Below, piece after piece: positions 10,502-20,765 of a DNA stretch of 64,000 bases (position 1 is the first letter of the stretch; every line of letters begins with the position of its first letter). Under the pieces are notes generated by a model. The model made no database searches, was not told where the DNA came from, and worked only from the letters and a program-made list of their open reading frames with translations. A program made the translations under genes and the position numbers. Location of the stretch: positions 186,694,298 to 186,758,297 of the forward strand of contig OZ038380.1 in the NCBI GenBank assembly GCA_964036045.1, in the 5' to 3' direction. Source of the stretch: Eutreptiella sp. 'Long Island Sound 2002'. Taxonomy: Eukaryota > Euglenozoa > Euglenophyceae > Eutreptiales > Eutreptiaceae.

Positions 10502-12664
10502 CACGCTTCAGACGCAACACGTGACGAAAAGGATTCGGGCACACCTTCAGCAGCCGCGCCAGCATCTTCGCTACAGCAGCTCCTTGCTGCTGGTGGCGCT
10601 GATTCTGGGGGTGAGCTGCAGCTCATTGCAGAGCAGCAGTCAGTCCCTGAAGCGCAACCGTCATCACTGGAGCAGCTGTTGAATGCTGCGGGCGACAATG
10701 GGACTTGTGGTTGTGGAGAACTGAAATTGATTGCGGATGCTGTGCTGGTGTGCAACCTGTCGCCGCTGTGTCCCTGCACCCTCATCTTCCTCCTGCCGCG
10801 TTTGGACTTTCTGTGCAACTGTTCCCATTTGGTGTTGTGCTTCGCTAGTCCTGCTCGTCCCATGCCGTCAGGAGGCCTTGCAGGCGTCACTACTCTTCCG
10901 TTCGGATCACTACATCTGAGCCTTTCTCTCTCTCTCTCTGCTCCGTCTCCTGCCCGTGTGTCGTCATCATTAGATTTCCATGTCCTGTCCCTGCCACCAC
11001 TTCTGCTGCTCTCCTGCGACCATCCGCATTGTGCGTGTGCCCTGCTGCCCCCGTACCATTCAGCGCAAGTTTGTCTGATAAAACAGTGGTCTGTGATCTT
11101 CTGCCATGCTTCTGCCATGCCAGGGCTATCCTTTGGAAATGAGACGTTTCCTTTTTTTTCCACAACCCGGCCTGAGGGTGTCCGTGGCAGCATTCGTCTA
11201 ACCGACGGCGGTTGACGCTCAACCGATGCCTGTTGCCCAACCGCAGTTACTCGCCGGCTGGCGCTCTGCGGAGGTTCGAGTGTACTGGAGGCCGGCAGTT
11301 TTGTTTTTTTCAGCTTCAAGGACAGCCCTGGCAATGCCCCTGCCCACCTCCACCGCATGTGCTGCCGTGCTTCTGGTATCGGCTTAGGCACCAATGGGTG
11401 AAGCATGCCGCAGCACACTGAAATTTGCTCCTTGCTTCCTTGTCCATGAACAGCTGTCAGGTGACGTCAAAGAGCGTCATGAGAAGGCTAAACCTTTGCT
11501 GGTTCAGAGTGTTGTGCGCTCTACTGATGTGCGCTGGGCTGCGGTTTTTTTGGCTTTTATGTATTGGACAGGTCATTTTGTGCATTTCAAACAGTTTCTC
11601 ATTGATATGGTTGAGGTTCTGGACAATGCCCTGAAACTGTCACCACCTTTGCAGCTTTTGGAAAATTGGGTTACCCCCACACATACGGCTTGAAGCATGC
11701 TGCAGCACTGGTGCCTGATCGGCTGCGATCATCTGTTGTTTGCTGTGCCCATGCTCCGAACCCCATGTGCCATGCTCCATGCTGCTTGCCCCCCCCCCCT
11801 CCCGCTGCTGCCCCCCCCCCCCTGCTACCTTTCTGCAGTGGCCCTGGTCTGACAGGGGCATTGCACGTTGGATAGCATGGGGTGTGTGGTGCGATGACGT
11901 CCACCTTCGTGGGTTCTGCAGGACAAACCAACGCAGCCTTCCCGCCCTGCCGTTCCAGCGGGGGCCACTGGACCCAGGAAGCCCACAACCACTGAGTCCA
12001 CTTGGGAGCCGTATGAGGACTACATCTACGCCAGGCTTAAGGCCGACCGGGTGTGTTCCTGCATGCCCCATGGGCGTGTGTGCGGGCCCGCTGTTGGCAC
12101 CACTCGGGCCACCATTGCACATGTTTTTAGCTGCACGGCTCTATTTTTTCGGGGTTGGCTGTAGATCTATGAATTCAAACCTAAATCAATTCACGAAACA
12201 CTCAAAATTGTTCCGCCAGCACAAATATCCACCGCTTCGTGGTGCCGGGGGGGAGGGGAGGGCAACAGAGGTATGCCCAAAATCTGTGGATTTTTCTACT
12301 GGCGGAACGATTTGGATTGTTTAGAGAGTTTGTTTGGATTGCAATTGACGGATCTGAACTTCCAAATCCGGAGAAATCCAGCCATGTGGCTGAACATCAG
12401 CGCGCAAAGGTTCCAGCGAGAGTTCACGGAAACAGCGCACTCCCTCTAGAACGTGTGTGCTGTATGCATTTCCTATGCATTTTCCCGATGCGTCTGAGGG
12501 CCCCCCTGCCTCTGGAACAATCCCCAGCCCCCTGCCTGTTTTGGGGACCGATTCCTCAGCCTCAATCAGTGGATATGGCTGCAGCAATAAAACCGCAGTT
12601 TGACAAAGATCGTTGGTTTGTGATGAGGAACACCTCTGAGCAGTTGCACCACTATTTCTGTTGA
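10502..12664 (+). CDS. Multi-exon gene, unknown protein
   Basis: Exons at 10502-10747, 11314-11397, 11454-11669, 11922-12050 and 12560-12664 are each a whole number of codons (82, 28, 72, 43, 35 with stop) and all lie in phase 0 between AG and GT. The introns at 11398-11453 (56 bases) and 11670-11921 (252 bases) have good ends. TGA at 12662-12664 ends the last exon. The first listed exon contains a duplicated unit SSLxQLL...GELxLIA. The 72-codon exon has a charged helix and then a hydrophobic stretch (VFLAFMYW). One or more exons may be missing between 10747 and 11314 and between 12050 and 12560 (12325-12420 has a coding-like frame). Start codon and function are unknown. Confidence 0.5.
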
Positions 12665-12926
12665 CTAACCCTGACCAGGATTGAATATTGGGACCGAGCT
12701 GGTGGGGGAAGGAACATCGTCTAGGAGACTTCAACGACAAATGAGGTACACACTGGAAGGTGGATGAGAGCGGCCCAAAAGGGGCTCAGAATGAGCTGTA
12801 TTCATCTGTTTGTGCTACACAACTAGACTAGGATCAGTTTTGGAAAACCATGGTTTTGACCTGTTTTTGAGCCATTTGTCGTCTCAAATTGGCCGAATTT
12901 TCAAGGCCCTTTCGGCCTTGAGAGGG

Positions 12927-13898
12927 GCCAAAATTGCTCAACATGGGCTCAAAATGGGCTCATTCCACTTGTTTGTGCACCCCAAATAATCCAAAAGTAT
13001 CTTTGGAAAAACACATTTTTGATCCATTTTTGACTGATTTTTGGTCCCAATACATCCCATTTTCAAGGCATTTTGTGACTTTGGAGTGGCCAAAATGGCT
13101 TGCCATGGGCTCAAAAAGGGCTCATTTCACTTGTTTGTGCACCCCAAATGGTCTAGGATCATTTTTGGAAAAACCCATTTTGGACCCATTTTTAACTGAT
13201 TTTTTGTCCCAAAACAGCCCATTTTCAAGGCATTTCGTGACTTTGGAGTGGCCAAAATGGCTTGCCATGGGCTCAAAAAGGGCTCATTTCACTTGTTTGT
13301 GCACCCCAAATGGTCTAGGATCATTTTTGGAAAAACCCATTTTGGACCCATTTTTAACTGATTTTTTGTCCCAAAACAGCCCATTTTCAAGGCATTTCGT
13401 GACTTTGGAGTGGCCAAAATGGCTTGCCATGGGCTCAAAAAGGGCTCATTTCACTTGTTTGTGCACCCCAAATGGTCTAGGATCATTTTTGGAAAAACCC
13501 ATTTTGGACCCATTTTTAACTGATTTTTTGTCCCAAAACAGCCCATTTTCAAGGCATTTCGTGACTTTGGAGTGGCCAAAATGGCTTGCCATGGGCTCAA
13601 AAAGGGCTCATTTCACTTGTTTGTGCACCCCAAATGGTCTAGGATCATTTTTGGAAAAACCCATTTTGGACCCATTTTTAACTGATTTTTTGTCCCAAAA
13701 CAGCCCATTTTCAAGGCATTTCGTGACTTTGGAGTGGCCAAAATGGCTTGCCATGGGCTCAAAAAGGGCTCATTTCACTTGTTTGTGCACCCCAAATGGT
13801 CTAGGATCATTTTTGGAAAAACCCATTTTGGACCCATTTTTGACCCATTTTTTGTCCCAAAACAGCCCATTTTCAAGGCATTTTGGGATTTTAGGAGG
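12927..13898. repeat. 162-bp satellite, about six units
   Basis: GCCAAAATGG landmarks fall at 13089, 13251, 13413, 13575 and 13737, exactly 162 bases apart. The four central units are virtually identical and the outer ones have diverged. 162 is 3 x 54, so a forward frame stays open for 389 codons (12934-14103) with a 54-residue period. Long openness follows automatically from an in-frame repeat, so this is not counted as a gene. Confidence 0.95.
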
Positions 13899-14599
13899 GC
13901 TACAACGAGCCACAACGAGCTCGAAACGTGCCAGAAACACTTGTCTTGGCATTCCATGTGGTCCAGGATCATTTTTGAAAAAAGTCATTTTTTTGCACCC
14001 GTTGGACCTTGTTGACCCATTTTGGTACCCGCCTCTTTGGGTTACCTCCTGCAGCTTGCCGCAAACCGCTGGGCCTAGGCACGGGGGTCTAGGCATCGGT
14101 TAGGGCAATTTTGAGGGGTGGAAACCACCAAAAGTGGGTGGTTGCGGGTGGACTAGGTGCGCTCGAAGTCGCGTTTTGAGCCACGTAGCCCAAGATATGG
14201 TCTGTTTTTGGTTTGGGGCCGTCGGCGGCCAATGTGCACAAATTCTGGGGCTTTCGGGGGCCTTTTGGGGGCGGTTCGCGGACATATTGTGGGGTTAGAG
14301 GGCCCTTCGGCACAAGGAAGTCTAGCTGCGTGTGTAGAGTAGCCACTATTTCCTTTCATTTGGCTGTTTTCAGCAGGTTCTAGGGTGGTTTTGGGCAAAA
14401 AAAGGCTGATTTTGGCCCTAAATTGCAGATTTTGAAATGGAGGTCCGGCACTTGCGATGCCCGTTCCCGGCCGCCACTGTTGACTTTCGGCTCATACTTT
14501 GTGTGGTTGTCCCTCACACCCATAGGTACCATCCACCAAAATTTTGGCCGAATCCGAAGCACCATGACGGAGCTGTGATTTTTGCCGTTTCGCGCGTGC

Positions 14600-14662
14600 T
14601 TGCTGCTTGCTTGCTGCTTGCTGCTTGCTGCTTGCTGCTTGCTGCTTGCTGCTTGCTTGCTA
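14600..14662. repeat. (TTGCTGC)n microsatellite
   Basis: Near-perfect 7-mer repeats occur just inside the right end of copy 0. The same position in copies 1 and 2 (about 15730-15775 and 16885-16928) has shorter versions, so the repeat is part of the unit. Confidence 0.9.
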
Positions 14663-14713
14663 AACCTGTGGGTCCAAGACTGGTTCCACCAGCTCGGTGA
14701 CACTAATCAAGAC

Positions 14714-15863
14714 TGAATATTGGGACCGAGCTGGTGGGGGAGGGAACATCAGCTATGACTGGTGAGGGACATCAAGAATGATTCACACATTGATGGCTCT
14801 TGACACCGTGAAATCAGCTTGCAAGTGAACCCCATCACCACGAGGCCCATTTTCAAGGCTTTTTGGACTTCCGAGGGGCCAAAATGCCCCAAAATGGGCT
14901 CAAAATGGGCTCATTTCACCCGTTTGTGCACCCCAAATGGTCTAGGATGAGGTTTGGAAAAATGCGTTTTTGACCCATTTTTGACCCATGTTTGGTCCCA
15001 AAACAGCCCATTTTCAAGGCATTTTGGGATTTTCGGAGGACCAAAATGGGCCACCACAAGCTCAAAACGGTCCAAAAACACCTGTTTTAGCGTCGCACAT
15101 GGTCTAGGATCATTTTTGAGAAAAGTCATCTTTTTGCCCCTACTGGACCCTGTTGACCCATTTGGGCACCCACCTGTTTGGGCTTGAGCTTGCAGCTTGC
15201 CGCAGCCTAGTGGGCCTAGGTATTGGGGTCTAGGTGTCCGTTTGGGCAATTCTGAGGGGTGGAAACCACAAAAAGTGGGGGGTTGCGGGTGGAGTAGGTG
15301 CCCTCGGAATCGCATTTTGAGCCATGTAGCCAAGATATGGCCTATTCTTGGTTTGTGGTTGTCGGCATTTGGAGCTTCTGGGGGCCTTTTTGCGCCGTTT
15401 CCGGGACATATCATGGAGTTAGAGGGCCGCAAAGAGCTCGTTGACACGGGGAAGTCAAGCCGCAGGTGCAGTGTACCCACCGTTTCCCTTCGTATGGCAG
15501 TTTTGAGTGTTCTCCGGGGCTTTTTTGGCCTAAAAATGGCTATTTTTGGCCCTAAAGTGCAGTTCTTGAAACTGAGGTCCGCCACTTGCGAATCCCGTTC
15601 CCGGCCGCCACCGTTGAGTTTCTTGCTCAAACTTTGTGTGATTGTACTTCACACCCATAGGTATCATGCACCAAAATTTCAACCGAATCCAAAGCACCAC
15701 GACGGAGTTCCGATTTTTACCCATTTCGCGCGTGCTGCTGCTTGCTGCTTGCTGCTGCTTGCTGCTGCTGCTGCTAAACCTGGTAGGTCCACCCTAGACA
15801 CTAAAAAGGGTTATAAAACCAAGACTGGTTCCACCAGCTCGGTGACCCTAACCCTAACCCTAA
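14714..15863. mobile_element. TIR-bounded repeat unit, copy 1
   Basis: Same start and end sequences as copy 0, with period 1157 bases to the next copy. The interior matches copy 2 at roughly 95% by eye and includes a segment related to the 162-bp satellite (from about 14880). The right end runs into CCCTAA repeats. Confidence 0.7.
15846..15863. repeat. Telomere-like CCCTAA repeat (3 units)
   Basis: CCCTAACCCTAACCCTAA sits exactly at the junction between copies 1 and 2. Shorter versions occur at the other unit ends (near 16998 and, degenerate, at 12664-12672). Confidence 0.9.
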
Positions 15864-15870
15864 TCAAGAC

Positions 15871-17008
15871 TGAATATTGGGACCGAGCTGGTGGGGGAGG
15901 GAACATCAGCTATGATTGGTGAAGGACATCAAGAATGATTCACACATTGATGGCTCTTGACAAAGTGAAATCAGCTTGCAAGTGAACCCCATCACCATGA
16001 GGCCCACTTTCAAGGCTTTTTGGACTTCTGAGGGGCCAAAATGCCCCAAAATGGGCTGAAAATGGGCTCATTTCACCCGTTTGTGCACCCCAAATGGTCT
16101 AGGATGAGGTTTGGAAAAATGCGTTTCTGACCCATTTTTGACCCATTTTTGGTTCCAAAACAGCCCATTTTCATGGCATTTTGGGATTCTCGGAGGACCA
16201 AAATGGGCCACCACAAGCTCAAAACGGTCCAAAAACACTTGTTTTAGCGTCGCACATGGTCTAGGATCATTTTTGAGGAAAGTCATCTTTTTGCCCCTAT
16301 TGGACCTTGTTGACCCATTTGGGCACCCACCTGTTTGGGCTTGAGCTTGCAGCTTGCTGCAGCCGAGTGGGCCTAAGTATTGGGGTCTAGGTGTCCGTTT
16401 GGGCAATTCTGAGGGGTGGAAACCACAAAAAGTGGGGGGTTGCGGGTGGAGTAGGTGCCCTCGGAATCGCATTTTGAGCCATGTAGCCAAAGATATGGCC
16501 TATTCTTGGTTTTTGGCTGTCGGCATTTGGAGCTTCTGGGGGCCTTTTTGGGCCGTTTCCGGGACATATCATGGAGTTAGAGGGCCGCAAAGAGCTCGTT
16601 GACACGGGGAAGTCAAGCCGCAGGTGCAGTGTACCCACCGTTTCCCTTCGTTTGGCCGTTTTGAATGTGTTCCAGGGCTTTTTTGGCCTAAAAATGGCTG
16701 TTTTTGGCCCTAAGCTGCAATTTTTGAAACTGAGGTCCGCCACTTGCGAATCCCGTTCCCGGCCGCCACCGTTGAGTTTCCGGCTCAAACTTTGTGTGAT
16801 TGTACTTCACACCCATAGGTATCATCCACCAAAATTTCACTGAAATCCAAAGCACCACGACGGAGTTCTGATTTTTACCCATTTCGCGCGTGCTGTTGCT
16901 TGCTGCTTGCTGCTGTTGCTTGCTGCTAAACCTGGTAGGTCCACCCTAGACACTAAAAAGGGTTATAAAACCAAGACTGGTTCCACCAGCTCGGTGACCC
17001 TAACCCTA
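15871..17008. mobile_element. TIR-bounded repeat unit, copy 2
   Basis: Third tandem copy. It ends at TCGGTGACCCTAACCCTAAA, after which unrelated sequence begins. Confidence 0.7.
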
Positions 17009-17009
17009 A

Positions 17010-18148
17010 AAAGTGGGGTGTTTGTGGCAGTCATGAGCCACCGTTGATTCAATTATGGACCCTGGTGCAACTCAACGCGCCCCCCAACCTCGCAGAAGGG
17101 GCGCTGCCATGGTCATCGTGTGTGCGGGGCTTTCAATCATCGGTCTGCATATTTCAGAATGGCAATTGTGCAGTTGCTGGGGTCACACAAGAAATCGGTT
17201 TGCTCGCCTGCTGCAAAAGCACCCAAACATGGTCCATTTTGCACATTTATGAAATGTGTGGTAACCCTTGTGCACGGTAGTCCATGTTTGTGAGCAGGTG
17301 GGTCCAAAAGGCACAGTATCAGGGTTTGGACCCCCCCCTCCCCCTTTTTTCTTTCAAAATGCTCCTTGGGGGTGATGTAGCCACTGGAAGAACCCCACCC
17401 CCAGGCTTGTCTCCTCCCCGCTTTGCGAACACCACTACAGGGGCAGGGGTTATTGTAGGCAAAAGGACAAAGATGATCCCAGAGAGAAAGGGAAAGGGTA
17501 TTAGCGACCAAGCGTCCCTTTTCTTACCCTTTGGGCAGGGGAAAAAAGCAATACTTGCAACATGTCACGGCCAAGGGTGTGACAGCATTGCAGCGCCGCT
17601 CTCTCACACAAGCCTTCACCACCCACAGAGCCCATAATCTGCCGTTGCAGCGTACAACTCCATTAGCCCTCCGTCACCCTCTTCCCCTCCGAACGCCGCC
17701 TTTTCAACTCTTGTCGGAGGGGGTTCTAAGCGCGTCTGGTCTTTGACACAATGCCAGCGAGCGCACAACAGTTTTGGGCTGAGCTCTTGCCTCGCGAGAG
17801 GTTGATCAAGAGTATGTCAATGTCATGAAGAACAAAACCGGCGTTCGTTCTTTGCCGAGCTGCGGGTGGGTGATCCAAGTCAAAGGGACAATCCGCCAAA
17901 TGGTAATGCGCGGTGCCGTGTTCTGGAATGCTGCTCTCAGCGCCTTTACCCGGCAGCAAGTGTTGCTGCGGGCACTTTGTGTCCCCTGAAATGTTTGTGT
18001 GGAGAGGAGACCGACGAAAACGATTTTTGCTTGGAATTTGGTGTATGTGCTGTGACACGGTGAGGCAGACACGCCGAGGCAGTGCAGGTGCGCGTCGTAA
18101 CTGTCCCATGCAATGGCTTGGCTTGAGGTGCGCCCTCGTGTTGTGCAG
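17010..18148. other. Non-coding or intronic stretch
   Basis: No convincing exon. It leads into the acceptor TTGTGCAG at 18148 and may be intron of the following gene. Confidence 0.4.
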
Positions 18149-18832
18149 GAGGCCGCCGCCGCCCGCCACGCGGCAGAGCAGGCGGCCAGTGGCCCCAGCT
18201 CGCAATCGGCTGCGCCCCACAAGCCCCCCGCCGCTACCACGCCCCCTGGGGGCGGCCCGGAAGCCAAGACCCCTGCGACCAGCAAGGCCCCCCCTGCCGC
18301 CGCACCCAATGCCCCGAGCCCTGCCGGCGGCGCCGCGGACGTCCCCTTGCCCGGGGCCTGCGAGCCCACCGCCCCCACGCACCTGCAGGCCCCCCCGGAG
18401 GTGCGCCGCGGGCGCAAGCCCAAGGCCAGCGGGGTCAACCGCACCGGCAGCACCCACAGCCACGGCCCCAGTGCGCGCCAGCCCTCCGGGGGGGTCTGCC
18501 ACCCGCACATGCCCCAGTACAGCGCCTCCCACCCCCACCAGCCCACGGCCGCCTCCACCCGCTCCAACAGCCGCGGGTCGGCGGGCCGCTCCGTCGGCTG
18601 CGATGGGGGTCTCAGTCAGCGCAGCCGCTCCGGCTCGGCACTGCGGCCGGACGCCGGGGCGCCCATCTTGCCCATGCCCTCCGTCTGCGGGCCGGCCGTG
18701 CGGCGCCGCGGGGAGCGGGAGCCGCAGCAGAGCCCGTGCACGCGGTCGCTCAGCAAGGACGCGCTGGACAGGGCGCAGCAGGCCACGCTGCTGGCGCACA
18801 ACGAGCGCCCTCAGGAGCGTGAGGCGGAGAAG
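18149..18832 (+). CDS. GC-rich internal exon, Pro/Ser/Ala-rich protein
   Basis: A 228-codon, phase-0 exon lies between acceptor TTGTGCAG and donor GTTGAC. GC content is far above the flanks. The product starts with an alanine-rich helix, continues as a long disordered P/S/A/G region with an AT-hook-like RRGRKPK, then a His/Pro patch, and ends with a charged helical segment (SKDALDRAQQATLLAHNERP). The forward frame is preferred over an overlapping 357-codon minus frame because it alone coincides with splice signals and ends in an ordinary mixed-composition segment. A mobile hairpin lies immediately downstream in the presumed intron. Family unknown. Confidence 0.5.
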
Positions 18833-18864
18833 GTTGACTGTGCGCTTCTGTTAGTGCCAGGCTT

Positions 18865-19016
18865 GGGCAACCGGGCTTTCAACTAAGGGGGGGGGTCTGG
18901 GAAAAGGGCTCAATTGACAGGACCATTAATCAGTCATTATGAACTCTGGCGCCGAAGGGGGTCTAGCCAGGGAGCTCTATCGACCCCCCCCCCCCAAATT
19001 GAAAGCCCGGTTGCCC
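18865..19016. mobile_element. MITE-like element with 18-bp perfect TIRs
   Basis: GGGCAACCGGGCTTTCAA (18865-18882) is repeated inverted at 18999-19016. The arms continue inward as G10 and C13 tracts, so the whole element can fold on itself. No coding capacity. It lies 33 bases after the GC-rich exon. Confidence 0.8.
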
Positions 19017-19623
19017 CTTTGGGTATAAGAGCTATTTTGCAATAGGGGGGGGGGGCGGAGGTGCGGAGGGGAGTGGGCAGTGAAAACCGTAATGAGACCC
19101 CTGCACCAACCAGCACAGCCCCCAGTGCGCCAACTACTGGGCTCCCCTGATGTGGAAACACGACACCAGCAGGAACACGGGCCGCAGCGGCCGTCAAAAC
19201 GCAGCGACCCGACGCAGCAGCGAAGGGGTCGAGAACGGGTGACTGTCCAGGGCCCTGTGAAGAAACGGCAACCGGGCGGAATGGCACAGGGGGGTCCGGG
19301 GTTTGGTTGGGGGGGCCCCACAAAGGGGACGCTTATTCAAATTTGATTTTTCCCGAGCCAAATTTTGGGTCAAGAATAGGGTGCGGGTGTGGAAGGGTGT
19401 CAGCCTCTGGAACCCCCCCCCCCCCCCTCTTGTACGCGAAGCCTGGTTGGTGCATGTGTGTGTCTGTCAACTTGTGGTGGTGTGCGATGGTCTATTCCAC
19501 TGGGCATTTCGGATCGTGGCCGCGGTGATGGTACACTGCACCATCACGCGATGGCATGATCAGTCCAAAACACAGCGCAGGAGCACTTGTTAAGGTGAAA
19601 TTTTGCTTGCGGGGGGAGGCGGA

Positions 19624-19680
19624 CCCTTGGAGCCCCTGCAAATTCACGGGGAGAGGGGTTGCGGAATGGGGCTCCAAGGG
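19624..19680. repeat. Hairpin repeat, copy 3
   Basis: CCCTTGGAGCCCC (19624-19636) pairs perfectly with 19668-19680 over 13 bp. Confidence 0.85.
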
Positions 19681-19967
19681 CCACAAGCTTATTTCCTCAA
19701 TACAAACGTGTAAAAATTTTGCCTCCAACGATTTCAAAAGGGGGGGGGGGGGGGCAGTGCATGTGCACAAGGCACAACCCCCCCCCCCCCCGTTCCGGTT
19801 GCCAGAAATGCCGGAATGTGCCGGAGCATTGTGATTCTGTGAGGCTCAATGTTCTTCTGTGAAAACACTTGGCTTTTGGTGTCTTGCTGCATGGGGGCCT
19901 TTTACTTGGGGGGGGGGGGTGGAGATTTGAAATATGCATGAAAAACATGGAAAACAGAGAGCCGGCC

Positions 19968-20018
19968 CTTGGAGCCCCCTCCAGGGGGGGGGGGGGGGCA
20001 TGGAAAAGGGGCTCCAAG
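19968..20018. repeat. Hairpin repeat, copy 4
   Basis: CTTGGAGCCCC (19968-19978) pairs perfectly with 20008-20018. The loop is a G14 tract plus CATGGAAAA. Confidence 0.85.
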
Positions 20019-20507
20019 CCCTTTTTCCAACCCCCCCCCCCCCCAAGTAAATGTTTTGGAGCGAAGGGACCCCGGGATGCTGGCCTTCACAGCAGGTCAG
20101 GACAACGGCAATGGAACGGGGTTCGCTTCCACATTGCCTTCCCAACAGACAATCACTGCATCTCCAAGTGATGGTCATTCTCGTGCCCTGGGCTGGGGTT
20201 GGGGGGGGGGTTGAGCCCCAGGATGGTGGGGGGGGGGTTACAGCGTCTGATGATGCATGATTCAACCAGGATATGGTTCATAGGACTTAAGTGCAGTGGA
20301 ACCGCTTTGCACTCCCTGTGTTTGCCCCTAATGCAGCGAAAGGCGACTATGACATGTCACTGAAGAGCTTTTCTCTTTGACTTTTGCCTTGCACTTCTGC
20401 TCTGTGCCGCGTGGTACGGGCCGTGCACACACATCTGTATTCCATGGCGGGGGGGGGTCAAGAAAATGGGCTCCCAAGTCCAAGAGCCAATTTTGTTCGC
20501 TTTTACC

Positions 20508-20765
20508 CTATGCTGATGGGTGGAAATTTTTTTTGAAAATCACCCCACCTGCGTATGTTCAAAATGATCAGCACGTCATGGGGATCATTTTGAGGTATGT
20601 ATGTTGGGGTCCCCCCCCCCCCGCCCCCCGCGCGCCCTCTCAGACCCTCCCTTCCCCAAGCACGGTAAGGGGGCGGACTTGGGAGCCCATGGTGGGGGGG
20701 GTTGGAAAATGGGTTCCTAAGTCCCCCCCCCCCCAACAACAACAACCCATTTTTCTCCCCGCCCT
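20508..20765. repeat. Dispersed ~290-bp repeat, copy 2
   Basis: Homologous to 9246-9545, including its terminal hairpin. Here the arms 20675-20689 and 20710-20724 match at 13 of 15 bases, with GGGGGGGGTTGGAAAA in the loop. Confidence 0.8.

Larger units (their letters stand above)
12682..14704. mobile_element. TIR-bounded repeat unit, copy 0 (carries satellite)
   Basis: Starts TGAATATTGGGACCGAGCTG and ends at CCACCAGCTCGGTGA, so the ends share the inverted 13-mer ACCGAGCTGGTGG. It is longer than its two neighbours because it holds the 162-bp satellite. No transposase is encoded, so it would be non-autonomous. Confidence 0.6.

Noticed and set aside
10387-11418. 343-codon minus-strand ORF
   Set aside because: It overlaps forward exons with proper phase-0 splice junctions and reads as mixed low-similarity sequence.
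13089-13100. GCCAAAATGGCT as a dinoflagellate spliced-leader relic
   Set aside because: The word matches 12 bases inside the reverse complement of the leader, but it is part of a satellite, is nearly palindromic, and the flanking leader bases do not match. It cannot support an organism call.
12934-13898. CRISPR-like array
   Set aside because: Units are contiguous satellite copies without unique spacers, in a eukaryotic context.
12934-14103. 389-codon ORF as a repeat protein gene
   Set aside because: Openness follows from an in-frame 162-bp satellite. No start context, splice or codon evidence was seen.
15846-15863. Chromosome end
   Set aside because: Only three CCCTAA units, flanked on both sides by tandem repeat units, so it is interstitial.
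17726-18799. 357-codon minus-strand ORF opposite the GC-rich exon
   Set aside because: It is a shadow of GC-rich third positions. Its translation is Gly/Ala/Arg low complexity and does not coincide with splice signals, unlike the forward frame.
19080-19346. Downstream exon of the GC-rich gene
   Set aside because: The frame is open and Gln/Arg-rich, but no phase-compatible acceptor and donor pair was found.
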